This document shows, in pieces, positions 52,902 to 62,140 of a stretch of DNA of 64,000 nt (its first letter is position 1; every line of letters begins with the position of its first letter). Under the pieces are notes generated by a model, which was not told where the DNA came from, ran no database searches, and saw only the letters and a list, made by a program, of their open reading frames with translations. Source of the stretch: an uncultured Lachnospiraceae bacterium (GTDB lineage: Bacteria; Bacillota; Clostridia; Lachnospirales; Lachnospiraceae); the NCBI GenBank assembly GCA_910578845.1, contig CAJTSL010000002.1:36581-100580 (forward strand), given 5' to 3'. A program made the position numbers and the translations under genes.

Positions 52902-54476
52902 ATGAAGAGAATAAATCAATATACACAAATCATCCTTCCTGTTCTGGTAGCAGCGCTTACTTTGACTGCCTGTGCGGGAATTGACAATCTTACACCTGCG
53001 GGAAACAAAATTGAGCAGGAGAATGAAATGGAAAGCCTTGGTCTGACGCCGGAATTTGATTATGAAGTGCCAGTCAGTATACCGGACATTATGGTGGATC
53101 AGGTGGGCTATGCGCAAAACAGCAGCAAAATAGCCATATTCCGGGGAGAGAAACTGCCTGATACATATGATTTGGTAGATGCGGATACGGAGGAAGTCGT
53201 ATATTCGGGTTCCATAGAAGCAAAAGGATATAATGAGGTCACGCAAGAAAACATAAGCTACGGGGATTTTACGGATTTTAAGGTCCCGGGGACTTATTAT
53301 CTACAGGCGGATATCATTGGCCAGTCTTATCTTTTCCGGATTGAAGAGAACCCATATGCCGACATTTTCGCAGCAATACAGAAACAGTACTATTTTAACC
53401 GTTGCTGTTTCACGCTCTCTACGAGCCTGGCGGAAGCGGCGGCGCATAATGCATGTCATACGAAGACGGCACAGCTCAAAGAAGATACAGCAGTACAGAT
53501 CGACGTGCCGGGGGGCTGGCATATTGATGGGAATGGCAACCGGGATGTGGCGAAGGGCTGCCAGGCGGTGAATAGCCTTCTGCTCGCCTATGAGCTGTAC
53601 GGCAGCGTCTTCACCGATGACATTGGCATACCAGAGAGCGGCAACGGGATCCCGGATATCATAGACGAGGTAAAGTATGAGATAGACTGGCTTTTGAAAC
53701 TACAGGATGCGACAAGCGGCGCGGTGTATTCTGCGGTCAGTGTCATTGAGGATAATGAGTCGTACAGTCTGTATATTGAGCCTGTCACTGTGGACGCAAC
53801 GATCCAGTTTGCGGCTACGCTGGCGAAATTTAGCTATTTATACCAAAATTATGACAGGGACTTTGCGACACAGTGTCTGAGGGCATCTGACAAAGCCTAT
53901 CGTTATGTGGAACAGTACCTGGACACAGTCTCGAAAGAAGCGTATTTCCATGCGACGGCGGAACTATACCGTGCATCAGGAAATTATAGTTACCGCAATG
54001 CCATCCACCAGTATTTGAATGAAGAGGCTGTATTGGATATTGAAAATGAATTTTTCTTCTGGGGATGTGTCACGTACCTGTCTACGAAACAGAAAGTAGA
54101 TTTGAACTTAAGTGAGACTGTCATCTTAAACCTGCTTAGAAATGTTGAGAAAATATCGCTGGATTCCAAGAATTCCAAATATCTGACAGAGGGGAACCGT
54201 GAGCAGAACAATAACCATGAGTTATTGCAGAAGATGGGAAGATTGACAGTGGTAGACCATATTATTACCAACCATGAATATATGACGGTATTAGAAAACC
54301 ATCTGCATTATTTCTTAGGGAGGAATGCGGAGTCGATCAGTTATATTGATGGCGCTGGAAGCCGCAATTATAAGAGTGTGGATGAGAAAAGCGGCATTAT
54401 GAAGCAAGTTGATCTGAATGCGCAGTTTGTCCTGTTCATGAGCGCAATCCAGGAAAATCTTACGATAGAGAAATAA
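52902..54476 (+). CDS. GH9-like lipoprotein with altered catalytic residues
   Basis: About 524 residues. Signal peptide with lipobox ALTLTAC (Cys near 26), an Ig-like CelD_N domain (IMVDQVGYAQNSSKIAIFRG near 63-82 to about 155), then a GH9 (alpha/alpha)6 domain with the family segment IPESGNGIPDIIDEVKYEI near 243-261. The DAGD motif that holds the catalytic base reads GGWHIDGNGNRD near 204-215, the PHHR motif is not seen, and the position of the terminal acid Glu reads MKQVDLNAQF near 499. So cellulase activity is doubtful and glycan binding more likely. ATG 52902 has AAAGGAAG upstream. It is 21 bases before an MBOAT gene. Confidence 0.75.
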   Translation: MKRINQYTQIILPVLVAALTLTACAGIDNLTPAGNKIEQENEMESLGLTPEFDYEVPVSIPDIMVDQVGYAQNSSKIAIFRGEKLPDTYDLVDADTEEVVYSGSIEAKGYNEVTQENISYGDFTDFKVPGTYYLQADIIGQSYLFRIEENPYADIFAAIQKQYYFNRCCFTLSTSLAEAAAHNACHTKTAQLKEDTAVQIDVPGGWHIDGNGNRDVAKGCQAVNSLLLAYELYGSVFTDDIGIPESGNGIPDIIDEVKYEIDWLLKLQDATSGAVYSAVSVIEDNESYSLYIEPVTVDATIQFAATLAKFSYLYQNYDRDFATQCLRASDKAYRYVEQYLDTVSKEAYFHATAELYRASGNYSYRNAIHQYLNEEAVLDIENEFFFWGCVTYLSTKQKVDLNLSETVILNLLRNVEKISLDSKNSKYLTEGNREQNNNHELLQKMGRLTVVDHIITNHEYMTVLENHLHYFLGRNAESISYIDGAGSRNYKSVDEKSGIMKQVDLNAQFVLFMSAIQENLTIEK

Positions 54477-54497
54477 GCGGGAGAAAAAGGTTTTGTT

Positions 54498-55964
54498 ATG
54501 GCATATACTTCTTTGACATTTTATATTTTTTTGATCGTGGTTTTGTTATGCTATTATATCATGCCATTGCGCGCACGCTGGATAGCGCTGCTTAGCGGGA
54601 GCGTCTGTTTCTATCTGGTAATCTGCGGAAACGGATGGTGGGTTTTATTCCTCACTTTATTGCTGACATATGGCGCCGGCCTGCTGATTGGGCATTGGGG
54701 AAGAAAAGATGGAGAGCCTTTCAGGAGGAGGGGGGGGCTTATATGGCTGATAGCAGTCTGTGCCATTCTTTTTCTCTTATATGTCATGAAGAACGGAAGC
54801 TTCCTAGTTGGCGGGATCTTAGACAGTTCCGTTTGGCAGAATGGGTTATTGGTTCCGATCGGCATATCTTTTTACACATTACAAATCGTATCTTACCTGA
54901 CGGATATTAAGAGGGGGGAAATAGAGGCGGAAAAGAATTTCGCCAAGTATGCATTGTTTATCCTATTTTTCCCGCAGATCATCCAGGGGCCTATCCCGCG
55001 TTACGGACAGTTAGCGGGGCAACTATATCAAGGGAGCCGTTTTGATGAGAAGAAGTTCGTTATGGGGATGCAGTTGATCTTATGGGGATTCTTCTTAAAA
55101 CTGATGATTGCCGATAAAGCGGCGATTGTTGTCAATACGGTTTTCGACAATCCAGAGAAGTATACGGGATGTTATGTACTAATGGCAGGGACGCTATATA
55201 GCATCCAGTTATATACGGATTTTCTTGCCTGTGTCACGATATCGCAAGGTGTCGCAGGCTTATTTGGCATTACGCTCATTGATAATTTCACGAGGCCATA
55301 TTTTGCAACGTCCATCAAAGAATTCTGGAGAAGATGGCATATCTCGTTAAGCGCATGGCTGCGTGACTATATATACATTCCCCTGGGCGGGAGCCGGAAG
55401 GGGCGGATACGCAAATATGCCAATCTGGTCATGACATTTGCCGTAAGCGGCATATGGCATGGCGCGGGATACAAATTCTTGGCTTGGGGCCTTTTACATG
55501 CGGCATATCAAATTGCCGGTGAATGGACAAGCAGATTTAGGAACAAATGTTATGGCATATTGAGACTGGAAGAAGGATCGGGGACAAAGCGGATGCTGCA
55601 ACGCATTGGCGTCTTTTTCTGGGCTGCCTGCGCATGGGTTATTTTCCGTGCGGATAGTTTACGGGGCGGACTGAGAATGCTTTGGAGCCTTTTTACGGTA
55701 CATAATCCGTGGATCTTCTTTGATGATAGCCTCCTGACATTGGGTTTGGACTGGAAAGAGTGGTGCATATTAGCAATGTCTATGATTGTTCTGCTTTTTG
55801 TCAGCTATGAGCAGGAAAAAGGGCGTTGTTTGAGAGCGCTGTTCATGGAACGGTCTTTGTATTGCAGATGGTTTGTCATGATTGCAGCGGTTCTTGTTAT
55901 TATGATGTTGGGGACATATGGTTTTGGGTTTGATGCGCAGGACTTTATCTATGGAGGTTTCTGA
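54498..55964 (+). CDS. MBOAT-family O-acyltransferase (AlgI/DltB-like), copy 2
   Basis: 488-residue polytopic membrane protein. Signatures: PQIIQGPIPRYGQLAGQL near 157-174, NFTRPYFATSIKEFWRRWHISLSAWLRDYIYIPLGGSR near 264-301 (conserved core), and SGIWHGAGYKFLAWG near 317-331 with the invariant His. Related to copy 1 (24251-25660) at all key motifs. Its stop overlaps the next start by one base (TGATG), and it follows the GH9-like lipoprotein by 21 bases, so the three genes form one unit. Confidence 0.93.
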   Translation: MAYTSLTFYIFLIVVLLCYYIMPLRARWIALLSGSVCFYLVICGNGWWVLFLTLLLTYGAGLLIGHWGRKDGEPFRRRGGLIWLIAVCAILFLLYVMKNGSFLVGGILDSSVWQNGLLVPIGISFYTLQIVSYLTDIKRGEIEAEKNFAKYALFILFFPQIIQGPIPRYGQLAGQLYQGSRFDEKKFVMGMQLILWGFFLKLMIADKAAIVVNTVFDNPEKYTGCYVLMAGTLYSIQLYTDFLACVTISQGVAGLFGITLIDNFTRPYFATSIKEFWRRWHISLSAWLRDYIYIPLGGSRKGRIRKYANLVMTFAVSGIWHGAGYKFLAWGLLHAAYQIAGEWTSRFRNKCYGILRLEEGSGTKRMLQRIGVFFWAACAWVIFRADSLRGGLRMLWSLFTVHNPWIFFDDSLLTLGLDWKEWCILAMSMIVLLFVSYEQEKGRCLRALFMERSLYCRWFVMIAAVLVIMMLGTYGFGFDAQDFIYGGF

Positions 55965-57451
55965 TGGGAAAGCATGGGAGATTAATAGGAAAAGGCATTC
56001 TTTTTATCGCGATATTATTCACGGTCATACAATTGGCTTACCGGGTGATCGTGCCAAAATTCTTCTATCAGGATATATGGGGGACATCGGCTACGTTTGT
56101 CGGTTTCTACCAAATGGAAAAAGATACGGTGGACGTGCTTTTCTTTGGCAGTTCTCTTTCAGCGACGGCATATATACCGCAAGAATTATATGATAGCTAT
56201 GGGATTGCGAGCTATAACCTTGCCTGCGAGCAACAGAACCTGGTGACGACGTATTTCTGGTTAAAGGAAGCGCTTGGCTATCAGAGCCCGGAAGTTGTCG
56301 TCTTAGATTGTCACTTGCTGTTTCCTTATAAAACGCATGAGCCGTTGAATTCACCGGAGGTCAGCACGAGAAAAGCGTTTGATTATATGAGATGGTCCGG
56401 TGTAAAGTGGGAGGCAGTGAAGACGATTTGTGAATTGGACGAGAACCAGTCTAAGATGAGCTATTATCTGCCCAATATCCGTTATCATAATAGGTGGAAA
56501 GATTTAAACAGGGAAGATTTTGCATTCTGGGAGATGAGGGAGCACTATGAGCGAAAAGGGTATGCGCCGCTTCCAGAAGCTTGCGGCGAAGGCCATGAGC
56601 CATTTATTGCCTCTGCATCTGCGGAAGAAATGGAAATGGTCCCGCTGATGAAAGAGTATCTGGACAAAATAACCGATCTGTGTAAACAAGAAGGAATTAG
56701 CCTTGTTTTAACCAATGTGCCAAGTGTTGTGATCTCTGTAGAAAAATATAATGCCTTGCAAAGGTATGCGAATGAGCATGACTTGCTGTTCCTGGATTTC
56801 AATGAGAAAGCGCTGGCGGAGGAGATTGGTTTCTGTTACCCTACAGACAGTGCAGACGGCGCGCATCTGAATCTATGGGGGGCGCAGAAGGTCACGGATT
56901 ATATAGGACAGATCTTGACAGACCGCTACGATGTCGCCGCAGTATCGGACGAACAGTGGGAAAGCACGAAATCCTATTATGAAGACCTGGAAAAAGACTG
57001 TGCTTTAGTTCATATAACGGACATTGACGAATATTTGACGGCGTTGAAAGAGGAAGTGGAAAAGGATCGCTATAGCGTCTTTTTATCAGGTCAGGGAAGT
57101 TATTCTCTGTATCTGAAGGAGGAGACGCTTTCCAAGATGCGGGAGCTAGGATTAGAGATCACATTGCAGGATGACCCGACAAAAGAAAGCTTTTACTGTT
57201 ATTATGCGGTCATTGCGGATGGGACGGTGAAAGAGTATATCGGATATGATGAACTGAATACAAATGGAACGATACGAAACGGCACGATCCCGTATGACAT
57301 CACAGGAACAGGTTCCATTATGATAGAAGAGGCAGAGACATCCAAAAGAGGAGATGGCATCAATATTGTCGTCTATCATAATGCAACGAAGAAAGTGCTT
57401 GATTCCGTCTGCTTTCACACAGCGGAGCCGGAGAATGCGGCGAGCCGGTAA
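55964..57451 (+). CDS. Membrane-anchored SGNH-like protein with C-terminal extension
   Basis: 495 residues: N-terminal anchor (about 8-27), an SGNH-type extracellular domain (block I FFGSSLSATAY near 60-70; block V DGAHLNLWGAQKV near 296-308), and an extra domain from about 365 to 495. The extra domain (SVFLSGQGSYSLYL, then DGINIVVYHNATKKVLDSVCF) resembles the ILEI/FAM3-type fold by pattern only. As the last gene of the MBOAT unit it is the likely acyl-transfer partner. Copy 1 of this pair lacks the extension. Confidence 0.72.
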   Translation: MGKHGRLIGKGILFIAILFTVIQLAYRVIVPKFFYQDIWGTSATFVGFYQMEKDTVDVLFFGSSLSATAYIPQELYDSYGIASYNLACEQQNLVTTYFWLKEALGYQSPEVVVLDCHLLFPYKTHEPLNSPEVSTRKAFDYMRWSGVKWEAVKTICELDENQSKMSYYLPNIRYHNRWKDLNREDFAFWEMREHYERKGYAPLPEACGEGHEPFIASASAEEMEMVPLMKEYLDKITDLCKQEGISLVLTNVPSVVISVEKYNALQRYANEHDLLFLDFNEKALAEEIGFCYPTDSADGAHLNLWGAQKVTDYIGQILTDRYDVAAVSDEQWESTKSYYEDLEKDCALVHITDIDEYLTALKEEVEKDRYSVFLSGQGSYSLYLKEETLSKMRELGLEITLQDDPTKESFYCYYAVIADGTVKEYIGYDELNTNGTIRNGTIPYDITGTGSIMIEEAETSKRGDGINIVVYHNATKKVLDSVCFHTAEPENAASR

Positions 57452-57471
57452 AGCTTAAATGATAACCAAAA

Positions 57472-58206
57472 TTATACTAAGGCCTTATTCTTGAAATACA
57501 TTTCTTTGATGATTTCCTGTACTTTGGCGCCGATGCCCTTTTTCTCTTCCCTTGTCATCTCGCTCATATAGATGGGCTTGCCATATTCAATGACGACGTG
57601 GGTTTTGCGGATCTTAGGCAGATGATCCTCGAAAATATCAGCAGCATTGTTGATGCTCATAGGGACAATGGGGCATCCGCCTTTTTCGGCGATCTTAAAG
57701 CTGCCCTCATGGAAGGGGAGAAAGGTATCGTTTACTTTATTCCTCGTGCCTTCCGGGAAGATACAGATAGAGATGCCGGACTTTATTTTCTCGACGCCTT
57801 CCAGAATGGTCTTCATGCCCTGTTTGATATCTTTCCGGTCTAAGAACAGGCAGTGGAGATATTTCATCCAGTTGCGTAACAGCGGATAGCGCAACATTTC
57901 CTTCTTGGCAATGTAACCGGTTGGCCTGGGTACGCGCACATAGGTCATGAGGATATCGAAATAGCTCCGATGGTTGCCGATATAGAGCACAGGCGTATCG
58001 TGTGGCACATTTTCCTCACCGATGACGGTTATGGACGTGCCGGCGAAAAAAAGGCAACAACGGAACGCCCAGTTGACAATCGCCAGAGAGGAGCGGTTCT
58101 TCAAATCCATATTAAATTTCCCGATAACATATTCGATCAAAAGTAAAGGAATGCTACAAATTAAGAATAATACTACAAAAACCACAATCAAAATCAACCG
58201 AATCAT
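57472..58206 (-). CDS. plsC: 1-acyl-glycerol-3-phosphate acyltransferase
   Basis: Makes phosphatidic acid from lysophosphatidic acid at the membrane. About 244 residues: one or two N-terminal hydrophobic segments, the catalytic NHRSYFD (HX4D) near 78-84, FPEGTRNK near 150 and PIVPMSI near 185. ATG 58206 is 6 bases after GGGGG; ATG 58212 is too close to it. Convergent with the SGNH gene, 20 bases between stops. Confidence 0.92.
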   Translation of the reverse strand: MIRLILIVVFVVLFLICSIPLLLIEYVIGKFNMDLKNRSSLAIVNWAFRCCLFFAGTSITVIGEENVPHDTPVLYIGNHRSYFDILMTYVRVPRPTGYIAKKEMLRYPLLRNWMKYLHCLFLDRKDIKQGMKTILEGVEKIKSGISICIFPEGTRNKVNDTFLPFHEGSFKIAEKGGCPIVPMSINNAADIFEDHLPKIRKTHVVIEYGKPIYMSEMTREEKKGIGAKVQEIIKEMYFKNKALV

Positions 58207-58276
58207 GATCATCCCCCGTTCTAATAGTTTTTTCTAAACTGTATACATCGTCTCAGATGTAAAAAATCCCCAATCC

Positions 58277-58305
58277 ATTATATAGGGCTTTCCTTTTTTA
58301 ATCAA
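58277..58305 (-). promoter_or_regulatory. Sigma-A promoter of plsC
   Basis: Minus strand: TTGATT (58305-58300), 17 bases, TATAAT (58282-58277). About 65-base leader. Confidence 0.65.
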
Positions 58306-58384
58306 TAGGAATAGACTTTTTGATTTGATAATAAATTAATAATAACAACAGAAGCATCGTAGGAAAGTGGCGTGGAAAGGATAA

Positions 58385-58813
58385 GTGATTACGATGAATG
58401 AATTGGAAAAAAGGCTCTTTAGCATCCTGCTTGTGTGCCTATTATGTGTGGGCGTGTTTGCCTGCGGGAAGAAGCAGGCTCCGATGGAGAAGATTAAAGA
58501 TTTGGAGTTTAGCGTCATTGCAGAAGATAAGTTACCGGAAGAATTGCTGGCCATGATTGAGGAGAAGAAAACCTCTCCGTTTAAGATGACGTTTCAGGAC
58601 CAGGGATTTCTCTATATATGTGTCGGTTATGGAGAACAGGAAACGGCGGGTTATAGCATTTCAGTCAATGAATTGTATGAAACAGGCAATGCGGTATACA
58701 TAGATACGAACCTGATAGGGCCCAGCCCGGAGGAAAAAGGGAAAAACACGGTCACCTATCCTTATGTGGTCATCAAAACAGAAAATGTGGAGAAGCCGGT
58801 AGTGTTTGATTAG
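58385..58813 (+). CDS. PrcB-like small lipoprotein
   Basis: 142 residues with a signal peptide and lipobox VGVFAC (Cys near 27). The mature part (about 60-140) matches the PrcB C-terminal domain pattern: FLYICVGYGEQETAGYSI then VYIDTNLIGPSP and YPYVVIKTEN. PrcB is known as a protease-complex partner in Treponema, but many PrcB-domain proteins have no known role. GTG 58385 has GGAAAGG 4 bases upstream; ATG 58394 is also possible. It lies divergent from plsC and 32 bases before pyrC. Confidence 0.72.
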   Translation: MITMNELEKRLFSILLVCLLCVGVFACGKKQAPMEKIKDLEFSVIAEDKLPEELLAMIEEKKTSPFKMTFQDQGFLYICVGYGEQETAGYSISVNELYETGNAVYIDTNLIGPSPEEKGKNTVTYPYVVIKTENVEKPVVFD

Positions 58814-58845
58814 GAATTGTGGTAAACTAAAGAAAAAGGAGCAAG

Positions 58846-60189
58846 ATGGATATGAGGATTGACATTATCAACGGTTACCTGATCGACCCGGAATCAGGCG
58901 TAGAAGGATATCGGGATATCCGGATCAAAGACGATAAGATAGAAGCCATTGCCAAGCCAGGAGGCTTGCCGATGCCGTTGGCATCCGCACACAAGAGTGC
59001 AAAAAGCGCTTATGAGGCAGGAGAAGAGGAAGAAGAACAGATCACCCGGATAGATGCGGCAGGGCAGATTGTAGCGCCGGGACTGGTAGATGTCCATGTA
59101 CATTTCAGGGATCCCGGATTCACCTATAAAGAGGATATGGAAAGCGGAGCTGCGGCAGCGGCAAAGGGCGGCTTTACAAGCGTTGTGCTGATGGCCAATA
59201 CCAGGCCGCCGGTCGATAATGCCGATACGCTAAGGGAGGTCCTTGAAAAGGGGCAGAAAACGGGCATCCATGTGTATACATGCGCCAACGTGACAATGGG
59301 CATGAAAGGCGAGGCATTAACAGACATGGAGGCGCTTAGCCGCATGGGTGCAGCAGGATTTACGGATGATGGCATCCCTCTCATGGATGAAAAGCTGTTG
59401 CGGGAAGCGTTACAGACCGCGGCGAAATTAAAGAAGCCGGTCAGCTTGCATGAAGAAGATCCGGCTTATATTACGAATAATGGCATTCATGCAGGCGAAG
59501 CGGCGGCTCATTATGGGATCGGCGGCTCCCCAAGGGAAGCGGAAACCAGCATGGTGGAGAGGGACATACGGATAGCGCTTACAGAGAATGCGGATTTATC
59601 CATTCAGCATATTAGCACGAAGGAAGCAGTGGAACTCGTTAGGCAGGCGAAAAAGCAGAGCTGTCATATTTTCGCGGAAGCGACGCCGCATCATTTTACA
59701 TTGACACAAAAAGCGGCGGTCACGTATGGCACGATGGCGAAAATGAACCCACCGTTACGGGAAGAAGCAGACCGGATGGCGATCATTGAAGGGCTGCGCG
59801 ACGGCACGATTGATATGATCGCAACAGACCATGCGCCGCATAGCGAGGAAGAAAAGGCAAAGGCGATTACAGAAGCGCCAAGCGGCATCATTGGCTTGGA
59901 GACAGCATTGTCATTGGGCATCCGGGAGCTTGTCATGCCAGGATATCTGTCGATGCAGGAACTGCTTGGCAAGATGAGCCTGGCGCCTGCGCGGCTGTAT
60001 CATTTAGAGGCAGGGTATCTCGCGGAAAATGGCCCAGCCGATTTGGTGATGTTTGACAAAGACGCTTTATGGAAGGTTGAGAAGGACAAGTTTGCTTCGA
60101 AAGCGTGCAATTCGCCTTTTATCGGAGAAATGTTGCCTGGCGTTGTCACATGCACAATCTGTGCAGGGAAGATTGTTTATAGAAAGTAG
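58846..60189 (+). CDS. pyrC: Dihydroorotase
   Basis: Third step of pyrimidine synthesis, cyclising carbamoyl-aspartate. 447 residues, class I: DVHVHFRDPGFTYKED near 83-98 (HxH), HEEDPAYI near 201, QHISTKEA near 250, and TDHAPHS near 326 with the catalytic Asp. Between IKDDKIEAIAKPGG and RIDAAGQIVAPG, about 25 extra residues (an Ala/Ser/Lys then Glu-rich stretch, residues about 40-65) are inserted compared with the usual family N-terminus. AAGGAG precedes ATG 58846 by 4 bases, ATG 58852 by 10. pyrK and pyrD follow beyond a palindromic repeat. Confidence 0.95.
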   Translation: MDMRIDIINGYLIDPESGVEGYRDIRIKDDKIEAIAKPGGLPMPLASAHKSAKSAYEAGEEEEEQITRIDAAGQIVAPGLVDVHVHFRDPGFTYKEDMESGAAAAAKGGFTSVVLMANTRPPVDNADTLREVLEKGQKTGIHVYTCANVTMGMKGEALTDMEALSRMGAAGFTDDGIPLMDEKLLREALQTAAKLKKPVSLHEEDPAYITNNGIHAGEAAAHYGIGGSPREAETSMVERDIRIALTENADLSIQHISTKEAVELVRQAKKQSCHIFAEATPHHFTLTQKAAVTYGTMAKMNPPLREEADRMAIIEGLRDGTIDMIATDHAPHSEEEKAKAITEAPSGIIGLETALSLGIRELVMPGYLSMQELLGKMSLAPARLYHLEAGYLAENGPADLVMFDKDALWKVEKDKFASKACNSPFIGEMLPGVVTCTICAGKIVYRK

Positions 60190-60222
60190 TTTTGCAATTG
60201 TCTATTAAAAGTAGTTAGGCGT

Positions 60223-60417
60223 TTGCGAAACTAGGTTTTGAGAAGCAGGCGCTGTGCAAAATAGACAAATCGTCGCAGGGTCGCTTTCGCTACATTGGCA
60301 CTCGTAGCGGCACATAAGGCGCTACAAGACAGCGCCAAAGTGCCGACGGTGCAAAGTACCCTGCTCGTGATCTTGTCTGTTTTGCATAACTAGGTTTTGA
60401 AAATAGGAGTTTCGCAA
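60223..60417. repeat. 195-bp nested palindromic element between pyrC and pyrK
   Basis: Ends are TTGCGAAACT (60223-60232) and its complement AGTTTCGCAA (60408-60417). Inside, TGCAAAATAGACAAATC (60255-60271) pairs with 60369-60386, GCAGGGT (60275-60281) with ACCCTGC (60358-60364), GGCACT (60297-60302) with AGTGCC (60339-60344), and GGCGCT (60318-60323) with AGCGCC (60331-60336). It has no ORF. Outside, AAAGTAGTT occurs at 60184-60192, 60208-60216 and 60429-60437. This looks like a miniature inverted-repeat element; its RNA would form a long hairpin. Confidence 0.85.
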
Positions 60418-60458
60418 TCACCTATATGAAAAGTAGTTACAGAAAGGAATAGAATAGC

Positions 60459-61235
60459 ATGGGGCAAAAGAGGAAAACAATAGCGACAGTTGTGTCACAA
60501 AATGAGATCGCACCGCAGATCTATGATTTGTGGCTAGAGACGGATCTGGCAAAGGAGGCGTGTCCCGGGCAATTTGTAGCAGTATACCCGAAGGATGGGG
60601 CGATGCTCTTGCCAAGGCCAATCAGTGTCTGTGAGACGCAAAAAGATAAGAACAGGATACGGCTTGTATATCGGATTGCCGGAGCAGGAACGAAAGAATT
60701 TGCATCATATCGTGTGGGAGAAGAGGCGGAGATCTTAGGGGTTTTGGGCAATGGCTTCCCGGTATCTTGCGCGCAGGGGAAAAATGTGTTCCTGATGGGC
60801 GGCGGCATCGGGATTCCGCCATTATTGCAGCTTGCCAAAGAAATGCAGGCGCATAAGCAGATCATTGTCGGTTACCGGAACCAGGAGCTGTTCTTGGCAA
60901 AAGAGCTTGCGCAATATGGGACGCTCTATGTGGCAACGGAGGATGGCAGCGTAGGATGCCGGGGCAACGTCATGGACGCTATAGAGCAAAACGGCTTGCA
61001 AGCGGACATCATTATGGCGTGCGGGCCGATGCCGATGCTACGGGCCATTAAGAAATACGCGGAGGAAAAAGGGATAGAAGCCTACATTTCCCTGGAAGAG
61101 AGGATGGCGTGCGGCGTGGGGGCATGTCTGGGCTGCGTTTGCAAGACAAAAGAGATAGACAGCCATTCCCATGTGCATAATGCGCGTATCTGTACAGACG
61201 GACCGGTATTTGAAGCAAGAGAGGTGGATATCTGA
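60459..61235 (+). CDS. pyrK: Dihydroorotate dehydrogenase B, electron-transfer subunit
   Basis: Iron-sulfur flavoprotein passing electrons from PyrD to NAD. 258 residues: FAD-binding RPISVCE near 50, GNGFPV and GGGIGIPPL near 109-117 (NAD side), and a [2Fe-2S] motif CGVGACLGCVCKT near 217-229 with the last Cys in ARICTDGPVF. Length is standard. Its stop overlaps the pyrD start by one base (TGATG). Confidence 0.96.
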   Translation: MGQKRKTIATVVSQNEIAPQIYDLWLETDLAKEACPGQFVAVYPKDGAMLLPRPISVCETQKDKNRIRLVYRIAGAGTKEFASYRVGEEAEILGVLGNGFPVSCAQGKNVFLMGGGIGIPPLLQLAKEMQAHKQIIVGYRNQELFLAKELAQYGTLYVATEDGSVGCRGNVMDAIEQNGLQADIIMACGPMPMLRAIKKYAEEKGIEAYISLEERMACGVGACLGCVCKTKEIDSHSHVHNARICTDGPVFEAREVDI

Positions 61236-62140
61236 TGAATACGAAAGTCAATATTGCAGGCGTAACTTTTAAAAACCCAGTGATGACCGCATCGGGGACG
61301 TTTGGCTCCGGAATGGAGTATGGAGAGTTCGTGGATTTAAACAGGCTTGGCGCGGTAGTGACAAAAGGCGTGGCGAATGTGCCGTGGGCAGGCAATCCAA
61401 CGCCTAGAGTCGCGGAGAGCTATGGAGGGATGCTCAATGCGATTGGCTTACAAAATCCGGGCGTCGATGTGCTGATCGAGAGAGATCTGCCTTTCCTAAA
61501 AGAATATGACACTAATGTCATAGTGAATGTTTGCGGCAAGACGATAGAAGATTATCTGGAAGTGGTGGAGAGATTAGCCGATGAAGCGGTGGACATGTTA
61601 GAAATTAATGTTTCCTGCCCGAATGTCAAAGAGGGAGCCATTGCATTTGGGCAGCGGGCAAATAGCCTATATGAGATTACGTCCCGTATTAAGGAAAAAG
61701 CCAGGCAGCCTATCATCATGAAACTTAGCCCCAATGTAACAGATATTACAGAGATGGCGAAGGCGGCGGAAGCGGCAGGCGCTGATGCGCTCTCTATGAT
61801 TAATACGATTACAGGCATGAAGATCGACGTCCACCGAAGGAAGTTTGTCCTTGCCAATAAGACGGGCGGCTTATCGGGACCGGCGGTGAAACCAGTTGCT
61901 GTCCGTATGGTATATCAGGCGGCGCATGCGGTCAAGATCCCTATCATCGGCATGGGTGGCATCGCCACTGCGGAAGACGCTATCGAATTCCTGCTGGCCG
62001 GCGCCACGGCAGTGGCAGTAGGCGCCATGAACTTTGTCAATCCTTATGCGACAATAGAGGTCATTGACGGAATGGAAGCCTATATGAATCAACACGGGAT
62101 AGAAGACATTGCGGAACTGATCGGAGCGGTAGAAGAATAA
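61235..62140 (+). CDS. pyrD: Dihydroorotate dehydrogenase B, catalytic subunit
   Basis: Oxidises dihydroorotate to orotate with FMN. 301 residues with the type 1B catalytic Cys in INVSCPNVKEG near 128-138, NPVMTASGTFGSG near 12-24, NKTGGLSGPAVKP near 208-220 and GMGGI near 240. Pairs with PyrK. The last codons (VEE and stop) lie in the first unit of a 37-39-bp duplication. Confidence 0.97.
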   Translation: MNTKVNIAGVTFKNPVMTASGTFGSGMEYGEFVDLNRLGAVVTKGVANVPWAGNPTPRVAESYGGMLNAIGLQNPGVDVLIERDLPFLKEYDTNVIVNVCGKTIEDYLEVVERLADEAVDMLEINVSCPNVKEGAIAFGQRANSLYEITSRIKEKARQPIIMKLSPNVTDITEMAKAAEAAGADALSMINTITGMKIDVHRRKFVLANKTGGLSGPAVKPVAVRMVYQAAHAVKIPIIGMGGIATAEDAIEFLLAGATAVAVGAMNFVNPYATIEVIDGMEAYMNQHGIEDIAELIGAVEE

